Source: Acidobacteriaceae bacterium (GTDB taxonomy: Bacteria; Acidobacteriota; Terriglobia; Terriglobales; Acidobacteriaceae). Taken from it: 41,881 bases of DNA. This document shows positions 17,658 to 27,106 of the stretch, piece by piece (position 1 is the first letter of the stretch; each line of letters starts with the position of its first letter). A program made the translations under genes and the position numbers. A model generated the notes under the pieces. It made no database searches. It was not told where the DNA came from and worked only from the letters and a program-made list of their open reading frames with translations. The stretch lies in contig PLHQ01000105.1 in NCBI GenBank assembly GCA_003138975.1, forward strand, positions 11,113 to 52,993. Direction: 5' to 3'.

Positions 17658-18643
17658 TGCGTCTCCTTGCTCCGCAACGGCTGTATGCCGCTTGCGGATC
17701 CCGCTTCGGCGTCTCCCTCAAGCCCGCCTTGAAAGACGCGGCTCTGGCGCACGTCACTAGCGGCAATGCGAGCCAGTTGCTCTCTGCCGATGCGTCCGCC
17801 TTCACTGACCAGACGGCTCGCTTGACGAAGCTTGATTCGGTCAATGGCATTGCGCACGCTGCGGGCGTTAGCAAATTGTGGCTGCTTCATTCGCAATTCT
17901 AGGTATTCCACAAACGCCCCTCGCGCTTCGTCGTCAAAGCTGTATTTCTGCTCGCGCAGCATCACCTCGGCGATCGTCGTCAGCTCCTCCAAGGTATAGT
18001 CGGGAAAGCTGATGTGGTGCGCCACACGGGATCGAAACCCTGGATTGTATTGAAAAAAAGTTGCCATTCGATCCTGATAGCCGGCCAAGATCACGACCAA
18101 ATCTTCACGCTGATTTTCCATCGCCTGCAATAACATCTCAACCGCTTCCTGACCATAGTCGCGTTCATTTTCCGGACGGTACAGGTAATACGCTTCGTCA
18201 ATAAACAGTACCCCTCCCATAGCCTTTTTCAGAATCTCTTTTGTCTTGGGAGCAGTGTGGCCAACATATTGGCCCACCAGATCGTCGCGGGTAGCGACCA
18301 CCAGGTGACCTCGGCGCAGATAGCCGAGGTGGTGGAGGATCTTAGCCATGCGCATCGCGACGGTAGTCTTGCCGGTGCCAGGATGACCGGTAAAAGACAT
18401 GTGCAGCGTGGGACGCTCGTTGGAGAGCCCAACCTTTTCGCGCAAACGAGTTACCAACAGCAACGATGCTACCCGCCGGATGTAACTCTTCACCGGCGTG
18501 AGGCCAACTAACTCGCGATCGAGTTCATCCAAAAGTTCGTCGAGATTCGAATCCCGATGGGCTGCACCAATGTCGACGAGGCTCTCCTCAGGCCCTGGGA
18601 TAGGCGCTGCATCCACGACGGAATCTGTATCCAGTTTGTGCAT
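17654..18643 (-). CDS. cbbX: Red-type RuBisCO activase CbbX
   Basis: 329 residues, a CbbX-type AAA+ ATPase. Residues about 30-60 ([20 protein letters not shown]) open the domain. Walker A is GHPGTGKTT, Walker B is [13 protein letters not shown], and the pore-region motif [11 protein letters not shown] follows. The arginine-finger region includes [17 protein letters not shown]. The hexamer remodels red-type RuBisCO inhibited by tightly bound sugar phosphates, by pulling on the large-subunit C-terminus. The start lies 15 bases after the cbbS stop, and the end overlaps prk. The tail after about residue 300 is Gly/Ser/Glu rich. Confidence 0.95.
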   Translation of the reverse strand: MHKLDTDSVVDAAPIPGPEESLVDIGAAHRDSNLDELLDELDRELVGLTPVKSYIRRVASLLLVTRLREKVGLSNERPTLHMSFTGHPGTGKTTVAMRMAKILHHLGYLRRGHLVVATRDDLVGQYVGHTAPKTKEILKKAMGGVLFIDEAYYLYRPENERDYGQEAVEMLLQAMENQREDLVVILAGYQDRMATFFQYNPGFRSRVAHHISFPDYTLEELTTIAEVMLREQKYSFDDEARGAFVEYLELRMKQPQFANARSVRNAIDRIKLRQASRLVSEGGRIGREQLARIAASDVRQSRVFQGGLEGDAEAGSASGIQPLRSKETQ

Positions 18644-18658
18644 GGCATTTGCCGCGCT

Positions 18659-19060
18659 CTAATTCGCTGACCTGCTCCTCGATCGAATGGTGTACTGAAT
18701 GCGGCGATCCTGCGCTTCGGTGCGGTCCAAAATAAAGCCGGGCTCATCCTCGGGCCGCTGCACAATGAAACTCAACATCGTTGTTTGCCGGCCTTTGGTG
18801 CGGTCATAGCCATTCAGTTTGATGTAATGCTGCGGGAATGCCTTGCGGCATTCCTCGAGGCGCTCCATCGCCTGGTGCAGGTCTTGCAGGTCAAACATCG
18901 GAAGCCCCCACATTTCCCAGTACGAGTTTCGGGGATGAGGGTCATCCGTGTGCTCGATCGAGAACGCCCAGCCGTTATCGAAGCAGTACCGCACCTGCGC
19001 CTTGATCTGTTCTTCCGTAAAGTCGGGCAAGTAAGAAAACGTTCCTTGTGTAATGCGCAT
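18659..19060 (-). CDS. cbbS: RuBisCO small subunit (red type)
   Basis: 133 residues. It opens [15 protein letters not shown] and contains [20 protein letters not shown], both diagnostic of form IC/ID small subunits. The extended C-terminus ([18 protein letters not shown]) corresponds to the beta-hairpin that lines the central channel in red-type enzymes. It forms the L8S8 holoenzyme with CbbL, encoded 44 bases upstream. Confidence 0.96.
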   Translation of the reverse strand: MRITQGTFSYLPDFTEEQIKAQVRYCFDNGWAFSIEHTDDPHPRNSYWEMWGLPMFDLQDLHQAMERLEECRKAFPQHYIKLNGYDRTKGRQTTMLSFIVQRPEDEPGFILDRTEAQDRRIQYTIRSRSRSAN

Positions 19061-19104
19061 GATTCCTCTCTATTCGCGGCACCGCCTCATACAAGCGGCG
19101 GGGC

Positions 19105-20568
<1,464 letters not shown>

Positions 20569-20667
20569 CTATAAAAATCACTAAGTTTCTGCGACCGTTG
20601 CTGCTGGTCCAGATCACGAATGTTTTGAATTCACCGAAGTGGAGGGCGTGCGCTGTTCCAGACGGGA

Positions 20668-20687
20668 GCCGGGCTGGTTGGCCCGGC
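20668..20687 (-). promoter_or_regulatory. Stem-loop in the cbbL leader
   Basis: A perfect 7-bp GC stem (GCCGGGC / GCCCGGC) with a 6-base loop. It lies about 110 bases before the cbbL start and downstream of the predicted transcription start. No U-run follows, so it is not a classical terminator. It could affect RNA stability or translation, or be chance. Confidence 0.4.
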
Positions 20688-20776
20688 CGCACCTTCGCTC
20701 GTACTTCTTTGCGATACTGGCTCTCGAAATCGTTCCGGATGGTTCGCCGGCTGTCGTCGCCTGCGTAAATGATTAA

Positions 20777-20792
20777 GGCAATTCCCGTTCCA
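20777..20792 (-). promoter_or_regulatory. Candidate sigma-54 (-24/-12) promoter of the RuBisCO operon
   Basis: Read on the minus strand: TGGAACGGGAATTGCC. It matches TGGCACG-N4-TTGCW at 10 of 12 informative positions, with exact spacing between GG (-24) and GC (-12). Transcription would start near 20766, giving a leader of about 205 bases. The next gene upstream encodes a sigma-54 activator, and palindromic and repeated boxes lie 115-195 bases further upstream, the normal place for enhancer sites. Confidence 0.65.
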
Positions 20793-20905
20793 ATGTTGTT
20801 TCAATTCTTGTGATGGCAGACGTCGAGTTCTTAAGTACGTGTTGTTTCTATCGGTTGGGGCTTGCACGCGAGGAGGGAACGAGGAAAGTGAGGACTTTGC
20901 TAGCC

Positions 20906-20937
20906 GCTCATATGAGACTTTTCGGTCCCATATGAGC
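20906..20937. promoter_or_regulatory. Repeated CATATGAG boxes, candidate activator (enhancer) sites
   Basis: GCTCATATG at 20906-20914 and CATATGAGC at 20929-20937 form a perfect 9-bp inverted repeat. The first copy is itself inside the 10-bp palindrome CTCATATGAG (20907-20916). CATATGAG also occurs as direct copies starting at 20909 and 20929, exactly 20 bases or two helical turns apart. Such phasing fits a dimeric Fis-type regulator bound on one DNA face. A degenerate copy, CTCATAAG, occurs at 21010-21017. Confidence 0.6.
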
Positions 20938-20958
20938 AATGGTTGATGTCACGTAAGT

Positions 20959-20973
20959 CATTGCTCAGCAATG
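20959..20973. promoter_or_regulatory. Perfect palindrome CATTGCT-C-AGCAATG
   Basis: A 7-bp perfect inverted repeat around one central base, 22 bases from the CATATGAG boxes and about 170 bases upstream of the -24/-12 promoter. Candidate operator for the adjacent sigma-54 activator or another regulator of cbbL. Confidence 0.5.
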
Positions 20974-21026
20974 TATTATTGGTCAATTAATGGATAGTGA
21001 CAATATCATCTCATAAGTGGGTCATA

Positions 21027-22379
21027 TTAGTCTCTATGCTGCACCCTTAACGGACGATGCGTTAACTTGTACTTTGCGAGCAAGCGATGAAACGTTCTCC
21101 GCGGAATTTTCGCCAGTGTGGCAGCCCGGGAGACATTTCCATCTGCCTTCACTAAATAGCTAGCTAAGGCTTCCCGCTCAAACTGCTCAATCGCGCGAGC
21201 TTTGCTCGGCATGAATCCCATCTGCGGTTTGAACGGGACCAGATCTTGAACATGAAGCGGAAGATGCTCGGCCTCTACCGTTGCAGAAGAGGATAAGACA
21301 ACAGCGCGCTCAATAATGTTTTCTAGTTCGCGAAGGTTGCCCGGCCAGGAATAGTTCCTCAACAGAGCAAGTGCTTGCGGTGCGATGCTCTCGACTTTTT
21401 TGTTGACCTTGGCTCGGGCTCGCTGCAAGAAATATTCCGCGAGGAACGGAATGTCTTCAATCCGCTCGCGGAGGGGCGGCAGAGTGATGGAGAACGTGTT
21501 GATGCGGTAGAACAGATCTTCGCGAAACGTGCCTTCGCGAATGGCGGTTTCCAGATTCCGGTTCGTCGCGGCGACAATTCTTACCGAAACCCTTCGCGTC
21601 CGCATGTCACCGACGGCGCGAATCTCGCCCGTTTGCAGCGTGCGCAGAAACTTAGCCTGGATCTCCAGCGACATGTCACCAATTTCATCGAGGAACATGG
21701 TGCCACCGTCGGCCTTTTCGAACAATCCCTTGCTGTCGTTATAAGCGCCCGTAAAAGCGCCGCGGCGGTAGCCAAAGAGTTCGCTCTCCAGCAGAGCGGG
21801 AGACAATGCCGTGCAGTTTAATGTGACCAGCGGATGATTGCTGCGTGTGCTGTTACGATGGATGGCGCGGGCTACAAGCTCTTTCCCGGTTCCGCTTTCG
21901 CCGCGGATCAGGACAGTCGTCGGTGTCGGAGCAACCTTCGAAATTAGTGACGAGATCTCTCTCATCTTCAGGTTATTGCCAATGATGAACTCGCCTTCCG
22001 CCCGGGACTCAAGTTCGCGCAGGGCAAGCTGGTATTGATCTTGGAGAGATTCGGATTGATCCTTTTTGCGCACAAAGGCGGAGATGAAACGGGCGGTCTT
22101 GCCGCCGAGAACCTCCGTCCCGTGGGGCCGCAGGCGGTAGACCTCGCGAGCGATGTCGGGATCGCCCGTGACATCGATGATGAGATCGGCCGCATCGGCT
22201 TTCAGAAATTTTCTGTAGTTGGCAGCAACCGGTAAGCCTAGTTCGTGAGCGAGCACGATGCCAGGCGCGCCTTCATCTTTGTCGGCGACTCCGACAATCT
22301 CGATGCTCGGATCGTTATGGAATAGTTCCACCAAAGCTCTTCCACCACGTCCGGCCCCGATGAGAATGATTCGCGTCAT
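21027..22379 (-). CDS. Sigma-54 activator with N-terminal NAD-type Rossmann sensor domain
   Basis: 450 residues. Residues 1 to about 125 look like a Rossmann NAD(P)-binding fold of the homoserine/dihydrodipicolinate-reductase kind. The glycine motif is GAGRGG (8-13), strand 2 ends in Asp33 (VGVADKD), which favours NAD(H) over NADP(H), and IIDVTGDP lies where a later strand edge would be. The AAA+ domain follows (about 130-365) with GESGTGKE, GAFTGA and TMFLDEIGDM. A Fis-type HTH ends the protein (GNVSRAATLAKIPRRTFHRL). It has no receiver or GAF domain. It lies directly upstream of cbbL on the same strand, with a -24/-12 promoter between. Inferred role: redox-responsive activator of the RuBisCO operon. 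The Shine-Dalgarno box is weak. Confidence 0.92.
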   Translation of the reverse strand: MTRIILIGAGRGGRALVELFHNDPSIEIVGVADKDEGAPGIVLAHELGLPVAANYRKFLKADAADLIIDVTGDPDIAREVYRLRPHGTEVLGGKTARFISAFVRKKDQSESLQDQYQLALRELESRAEGEFIIGNNLKMREISSLISKVAPTPTTVLIRGESGTGKELVARAIHRNSTRSNHPLVTLNCTALSPALLESELFGYRRGAFTGAYNDSKGLFEKADGGTMFLDEIGDMSLEIQAKFLRTLQTGEIRAVGDMRTRRVSVRIVAATNRNLETAIREGTFREDLFYRINTFSITLPPLRERIEDIPFLAEYFLQRARAKVNKKVESIAPQALALLRNYSWPGNLRELENIIERAVVLSSSATVEAEHLPLHVQDLVPFKPQMGFMPSKARAIEQFEREALASYLVKADGNVSRAATLAKIPRRTFHRLLAKYKLTHRPLRVQHRD

Positions 22380-22510
22380 GGGTTTCTCGAGTTTAAAGAT
22401 GGTTCAAGGGGAGATGTCAGAATCCGCGGAGTGAAGACCTCTCCAGAAATCGGTAATCTCCGCGCCAGGCGCGTATTCTACCGCATCTATACCGCCGCTG
22501 TTAGACCCTG

Positions 22511-23158
22511 CTAGACATCGGGTTCGTCAAGCTCGGTGCGCTCGGCCACCCGTAGGTCCAGCGGCAAGTTGAACTTCAAGAGAGCGGCTTGACCATTTTG
22601 CAGCCGCATCTCGCTCAGCGCACCGTTATCGATCGAAGGAAATACGGTGCGGTATTTCGATAGCGGCACCGCGAGTAACTCGCAGAGTGCAACGCGGATC
22701 AAGGTGTTATGCGTAACGATTAGAACGCGTCCGCCCGAATGCATCCTCTCGATCTCTTTGAAACATTCGGTGCATCGCTGCACGACATCTCGAGGGTCTT
22801 CACCGCCGGGCAGGTGATGGGAAACGGGGTCAGACTGAAACGCAGCGAAGGCCTCCGGCAAAGATTGTCTGATCTCCGTGTCAGTCAATCCTTCGGCCTG
22901 ACCGAAATCAATCTCCCTCAGCCGGGAGTCAACGCGAGCCGTTATGCCGGTGGCAATCTCCGACGGCCCAGCTGTTTCGCGGGCGCGACGCAAAGGCGAT
23001 ACCCAGATGGCCGCAAGCTCGGCCCCCGCCGCCCATTTAGCGAGCTGCTCCGCCTGCTCCAGGCCGCGTGGGCCGAGCGGGATGTCGGTGCTTCCAGCGT
23101 AACGATTCTCGGAATGCCAGATCGTTTCACCGTGGCGAACGAGCACGAGACGAGTCAC
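22511..23158 (-). CDS. Histidine phosphatase / cofactor-independent-type phosphoglycerate mutase-like protein
   Basis: 215 residues of the histidine phosphatase superfamily. The phospho-accepting RHG motif is VRHGET (residues 7-12). LREIDFGQAEG carries the conserved Glu region, SPLRRARETA the second arginine, and VTHNTLIR the second catalytic histidine. Relatives include GpmB/CobC/PhoE-like phosphatases, so the substrate cannot be fixed. Beside RuBisCO, 3-phosphoglycerate conversion or sugar-phosphate hydrolysis is attractive. The GTG start overlaps the sugar-kinase stop by one base (TAGTG), showing coupling. It lies 131 bases before the sigma-54 activator, same strand. Confidence 0.85.
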   Translation of the reverse strand: MTRLVLVRHGETIWHSENRYAGSTDIPLGPRGLEQAEQLAKWAAGAELAAIWVSPLRRARETAGPSEIATGITARVDSRLREIDFGQAEGLTDTEIRQSLPEAFAAFQSDPVSHHLPGGEDPRDVVQRCTECFKEIERMHSGGRVLIVTHNTLIRVALCELLAVPLSKYRTVFPSIDNGALSEMRLQNGQAALLKFNLPLDLRVAERTELDEPDV

Positions 23159-24726
23159 TATCCGGTCCTCTTTTCCGCATATTCACGAAGTTGCGGTCGG
23201 ATCCAACCGCGGCGCGCCAATTCGTCCACCAGGTGCAAATATGGCTCGTGAAAACGAGCGGAGCGACCCGAGCGAGGAGCGATCACTTCGCGAATGTGTA
23301 TCATTTCACGGGCGACTTGCGACATACATCGGCCCTCGGAGGCGGCAAGTACGGCCATCCCCATGGCGGGCTCCGCATTGTCAGGCAGTCGAACAGGCCG
23401 TCCTAGAATATCGGCTCGAAGCTGGCACCAGTAGTGGCTACGGGTTGCACCGCCGGTGAAAGTTAAATCGCCCTCGATGGGTGCTCCCAGCATATCGAGA
23501 GAATCGAAGCAGAGCCGCTCCACGAATGCTACTCCCTGCAGCAGCGCGGCGTAGAGATCAATCTCATCAACGGGAGTGCCAAGGATAAATCCCTCCGCAT
23601 CCGGCGCAGTGAAAGGGAAGCGCTCACCATGGGATACCAAGGGATACGCAACAACGGTAGCTGGTTCTCGAAGCTCAGCTTGTGCGCTTAATGCATCGAG
23701 ATCGCGTCCGGCAAATCGCTGAGTGAGCATTCCAGCCCCCACGCTGGAGGCCCCACCGGGCAACCAGTTGCCATCGGGAGAGCGGTGCGAATAGACGACT
23801 CCCGCGGGGTCACGAATCAAGCCCGCGGTCACGCCTTTAATCACCAGAGTAGTGCCCAGCACTGAGTTCCAACTTCCGACGTCGAGTGCCCCAGCCGCGA
23901 TCCGGGCGGCGCATCCGTCCGTCATGCCGGCGATAATCGGCGTTCCGGCGGGGATGCCAGTGAGGTCCGCAGCCTCCCGGCAGACCGTCCCAATCTGGGT
24001 CCCAGAGCGTACAACCGTAGGCATGATGCAATCAGGAACGCCGAGAGCATCGAGAACCTCGTGCGGCCAAGTCTCATGGATGAGATCGTAACCAGTCTTC
24101 AGCGAGTTGCTTGAATCCGATGCAACCTCGTGGCCCGCAAGCCGACGATTAATGAAGTCGGCCTGGTGAGCCAGACGAGCGGGGGGATGCAAGGTCTGAT
24201 TTTCGCGCAGCAGCCAGAGCAGCTTGGGCAGTGCCCACGAAGTCTGCATGCGGTATCCGAGCGAAGCCCATGTGGAGGCGCCAGCGTCGTTGACGAGGCC
24301 TAATTGGTTAATCGCGCGGGCGTCGTCGTACATGAGGCCCTTCGTTAGCGGCTTGCAGGATCGGTCGACGAGCAGAATCGTGCCGGAAGTGCCGTCTACC
24401 GCCAGACCCCGAACGGACGAGGCTGAAAATCCGCCCAGCGCCGCGCGGCATGCCGAAATTGTAGCTTGCCACCACTCCTCGGGATCCTGTTCATGGCGGG
24501 CACCGGCGCGGTGCGCGGTCAGAGGGTGAGAGCCTTGGCCGACAACGACACCAGAACTGGATACAGCGACTGCGCGAACGCTTTGCGTGCCAAGATCAAT
24601 GCCAAGCCAGTAGCCTTCACCCCCTGGGTCAGGAGTTGCACTGCGAATCTCTTTATGGGCTTTGGGCTTCAGATTCCTCCAGGCTTGTCCGTTAAAAGTC
24701 CTCACCAAGTAGAAGATCCGGGCCAA
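23158..24726 (-). CDS. FGGY-family carbohydrate kinase (pentulose-kinase-like)
   Basis: Up to 522 residues. The actin-like ATPase fold shows WLGIDLGTQSVRA (phosphate 1), a central GMTDGCAARIAAGALDVGSW and C-terminal TGGATRSHYWCQLRADILG (adenosine), all diagnostic of FGGY kinases such as xylulokinase or ribulokinase. The start is uncertain. TTG at 24726 is the longest and GTG at 24702 is possible, but homology only begins about residue 39, and neither start has a good ribosome site. Substrate unknown; a ketopentose such as D-ribulose or D-xylulose would fit the phosphoribulokinase/RuBisCO context. It is the first gene of the minus-strand run. Confidence 0.88.
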   Translation of the reverse strand: MARIFYLVRTFNGQAWRNLKPKAHKEIRSATPDPGGEGYWLGIDLGTQSVRAVAVSSSGVVVGQGSHPLTAHRAGARHEQDPEEWWQATISACRAALGGFSASSVRGLAVDGTSGTILLVDRSCKPLTKGLMYDDARAINQLGLVNDAGASTWASLGYRMQTSWALPKLLWLLRENQTLHPPARLAHQADFINRRLAGHEVASDSSNSLKTGYDLIHETWPHEVLDALGVPDCIMPTVVRSGTQIGTVCREAADLTGIPAGTPIIAGMTDGCAARIAAGALDVGSWNSVLGTTLVIKGVTAGLIRDPAGVVYSHRSPDGNWLPGGASSVGAGMLTQRFAGRDLDALSAQAELREPATVVAYPLVSHGERFPFTAPDAEGFILGTPVDEIDLYAALLQGVAFVERLCFDSLDMLGAPIEGDLTFTGGATRSHYWCQLRADILGRPVRLPDNAEPAMGMAVLAASEGRCMSQVAREMIHIREVIAPRSGRSARFHEPYLHLVDELARRGWIRPQLREYAEKRTG

Positions 24727-25066
24727 TTAACGCTCCCGGATCGTCATGTGCTAATTCTTACACATTGCGATCTCATTGCTTCAGGAGCAACGGCCGTCGT
24801 CGGTATACGGATCTTCGATGTGTAAAGCTGCAGCTGCAGGTTGAATCTTTCGTAACTGTTATCGAAGTAGTTAAGCTGTGCTATAATAACTTTAACGCTA
24901 CAGCCACGGTTTGCTCGTGACGCGGTGATCCTGTTGGATCAAGATGCATCTCCGCTTTTCCTGCCCGCCGTTTATTCAGCGCCAAATCAAAACATAAGGG
25001 CGGCCCAGGAACTCACGACAAGTGTATTCGGAGTTTGATTAAGCCCCTCCAGAAAGAAAATTACGA
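24727..25066. other. Divergent promoter region, sugar kinase / RNA helicase
   Basis: 340 bases without a gene. It holds the extended -10 promoter for the helicase and its long leader. No promoter for the kinase operon stands out, and no -24/-12 match was seen. Confidence 0.45.
24879..24887 (+). promoter_or_regulatory. Extended -10 promoter of the DEAD-box helicase gene
   Basis: TGCTATAAT is a perfect TGn-TATAAT extended -10. The -35 region is poor (TTATCG at 17-base spacing), as usual for such promoters. The start near 24894 would give a leader of about 170 bases. Long leaders before RNA-helicase genes often mediate cold or autoregulatory control; that is inference here. Confidence 0.6.
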
Positions 25067-26263
25067 ATGACAAGCTTTACGGAACTACCGCTGTCTTCTG
25101 CTTTGCAGCAGAGGCTGGCGACAGCTCAATTTATTAATCCTACGCCAATCCAAGAGCAGGCTATTCCTTGCGCCCTTGATGGCAAAGACGTGCTGGCAAC
25201 GGCACAGACTGGTACCGGCAAGACGCTGGCTTTTCTGATCCCGGTGATCGAAATGTTGCAGCGTGAGCCGTCGCAGAAAGTGCGCGTACTGGTTTTGCTG
25301 CCCACGCGCGAACTAGCGATTCAGGTCAGCGAAGAATACGAAAAACTGCGCGGCAAGGAACTCTCGAAAGCCGCGCTGATAATCGGTGGCGTCTCCGAGA
25401 AGGCACAGATTCAGGCGGTGCGCGCCGGATCTGCTCTGGTGATCGCAACTCCGGGACGTTTGCAGGACTTCATCAGCCGCAAGCTGATTGACTTGCGCGA
25501 GATTAAGATTCTGGTGCTCGATGAGGCTGATCGCATGCTCGACATGGGATTTCTGCCCGCGATCCGCCGCATCCTTGCAGTGTTGCCTCAACGCCGGCAG
25601 ACGTTATGCTTCTCGGCCACAATGGAGCAATCCGTTGCGGGCCTGGTGCACGATTCCATGCGGGATCCCGTACGCGTGGCGATCGGTTCGGTGCTGAAGC
25701 CGGTCGAAAGTGTTCGGCTGCAGGCCTATGAAGTGCGCCCGGCCGAAAAACCCGATGTCCTGCGACAACTGCTTTACGCCGAGAAGGGTCAGACGCTAAT
25801 CTTCGCTCGCACCAAACGAGGCACAGAACGGCTGGCTAAGGAATTGGTACGCGAAGGTTTTTCCGCGGCGATGATTCACGGCGACCGTTCGCAATCCCAG
25901 CGTAACGGAGCGCTCAGCGGATTTCAGCAGGGACGCTATCAGGTGCTGGTCGCAACTGACGTGGCCGCCCGTGGCTTGCACATCGACGACGTCGCGCACG
26001 TGATCAACTACGACCTGCCCAAGATGGCCGAGGACTTTATCCATCGTGTTGGACGGACCGGCCGCGCCGGATCGGAAGGGCTGGCTTCCAGCTTGGTGGC
26101 CGGTGCCGAGGTCATCGAACTCCGTCACATCGAACGCGCCCTGAAGCTGCGCATCGAGCGCAAGCAGGTGGATTGGTCGAACGCAGAGCGGCGGGAAAGC
26201 GCCGTCCAAAATACGCTGGCTAGCCGGACACTGATCAGGATGCCGGGCGAAGTTTTCGCCTGA
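25067..26263 (+). CDS. DEAD-box RNA helicase (RhlE-like)
   Basis: 398 residues with all core motifs: Q motif (FINPTPIQEQAIP), motif I ATAQTGTGKT, Ia PTRELAIQ, TPGR, II DEAD, III SAT, then DVAARGLHIDDV and VI HRVGRTGRAG in the second RecA domain. It unwinds RNA with ATP. The protein ends soon after the helicase core with a short tail, so it lacks the RNA-binding extensions of CsdA/DbpA and is closest to a minimal RhlE. It faces an RRM-protein operon (26753-27875), so cold-adaptation or RNA-decay roles are plausible. A hairpin terminator follows. Confidence 0.95.
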   Translation: MTSFTELPLSSALQQRLATAQFINPTPIQEQAIPCALDGKDVLATAQTGTGKTLAFLIPVIEMLQREPSQKVRVLVLLPTRELAIQVSEEYEKLRGKELSKAALIIGGVSEKAQIQAVRAGSALVIATPGRLQDFISRKLIDLREIKILVLDEADRMLDMGFLPAIRRILAVLPQRRQTLCFSATMEQSVAGLVHDSMRDPVRVAIGSVLKPVESVRLQAYEVRPAEKPDVLRQLLYAEKGQTLIFARTKRGTERLAKELVREGFSAAMIHGDRSQSQRNGALSGFQQGRYQVLVATDVAARGLHIDDVAHVINYDLPKMAEDFIHRVGRTGRAGSEGLASSLVAGAEVIELRHIERALKLRIERKQVDWSNAERRESAVQNTLASRTLIRMPGEVFA

Positions 26264-26298
26264 GACTTGTCTGGGTCTAACAGTGGGGACCAGCAAAG

Positions 26299-26330
26299 AG
26301 GCGTGCCTGGAAGGCACGCCTTCAATTCTT
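26299..26330 (+). terminator. Hairpin terminator after the RNA helicase gene
   Basis: AGGCGTGCC / GGCACGCCT form a perfect 9-bp stem (26299-26307, 26313-26321) with the 5-base loop TGGAA. TTCAATTCTT follows, a moderate T-run. It lies 36 bases after the helicase stop and 18 bases before the end of the convergent small gene. Confidence 0.7.
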
Positions 26331-26347
26331 ATATCTCGAGAACGATG

Positions 26348-26608
26348 TTACGGTTCCGTCTTTTCTGGACTGCGTTCGCGGGGAATGCTGGAAATATCGC
26401 CGTCGTCGGCTCCCATTTGGAAAAGAGCGGCCTGCTCGGCGGCGTGCTTTTGCAACTCGCTTAAATCCAGGTCGCTCGAATCGCTCGATGTTCCCGAAGG
26501 TTCTTCGGTTTTGCGTTGAATCCTGCGCTCGGCTTTATCGCGTTGTTTCTGCTGCCGCGTGTGTTCTTTCTGGCGTTTGGTAAAACTTGATCGACCTCGT
26601 CCTGGCAT
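26348..26608 (-). CDS. Small charged protein of the MPGRGRSSF type, function unknown
   Basis: 86 residues from the ATG at 26608, chosen because GGGAG lies about 10 bases upstream; the open frame reaches 26674. The N-terminus MPGRGRSSFTKRQKE and the following Lys/Arg/Gln-rich helix (about residues 8-35) are very basic. A Ser/Asp linker and an acidic C-terminus (MGADDGDISS) follow. I recall similar short proteins in Acidobacteriota, without known function. The basic helix suggests RNA or ribosome binding. It lies downstream of the RRM gene on the same strand, 144 bases away. Confidence 0.75.
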   Translation of the reverse strand: MPGRGRSSFTKRQKEHTRQQKQRDKAERRIQRKTEEPSGTSSDSSDLDLSELQKHAAEQAALFQMGADDGDISSIPRERSPEKTEP

Positions 26609-26752
26609 TGCCCGTCTCCCATTGTCAATTTTTGCAATCACAGCTGGCGCCGGTTGCATTTCGTTCAGGTGCAAAGCTCAAGGCATGGCAACCGGCTTAC
26701 TCAGCAATCAGCCAAGCACACTTCGTGAGCTCTCCCATGTTAGTTGTGCGTC

Positions 26753-27106
26753 CTACCAGCGCGGTTCGCGGGGTTGGCGTGCGTGACCCTGATAATCATC
26801 GCGACTCCCTGCGCCTCCGCCACCAAAGCGCTTTCCGCCTCCACCGCCGCGCGGTGCATCAGTCTTTGGCTTAGCCTCATTGATCTTCAACGCGCGTCCG
26901 CCAAGTTCCTTGCCATTCAAAGCCGCCACTGCCTTATCTGCTTCTGCCGGATTCGTCATTTCAACAAAGGCGAATCCCCGGGCGCGGCCGGTTTCCCGAT
27001 CTGTAACAATGCTCACCTTCTCGACTGCGCCGTGCGCCTCAAACACTCCGCGAAGCTCCGCTTCGGTGGTGCTGTGAGGTAAATTGCCTACATACAGGTT
27101 CTTCAT
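26753..27106 (-). CDS. RRM RNA-binding protein with glycine-rich tail
   Basis: 117 residues. A single RNA-recognition motif spans about 1-80, with RNP2 LYVGNL (4-9) and RNP1 RGFAFVEM. A Gly/Arg-rich tail (PRGGGGGKRFGGGG) follows. This is the bacterial Rbp family also seen in cyanobacteria, cytoplasmic and often cold-induced. Its ATG overlaps the stop of the preceding gene by 4 bases, so translation is coupled to it. Confidence 0.95.
   Translation of the reverse strand: MKNLYVGNLPHSTTEAELRGVFEAHGAVEKVSIVTDRETGRARGFAFVEMTNPAEADKAVAALNGKELGGRALKINEAKPKTDAPRGGGGGKRFGGGGAGSRDDYQGHARQPREPRW

Noticed and set aside
20641-20661. Second -24/-12-like match before cbbL (TGGAACAGCGCACGCC on the minus strand)
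   Set aside because: Only 7 of 12 positions match and the TTGC part is poor; the site at 20777-20792 is clearly better.
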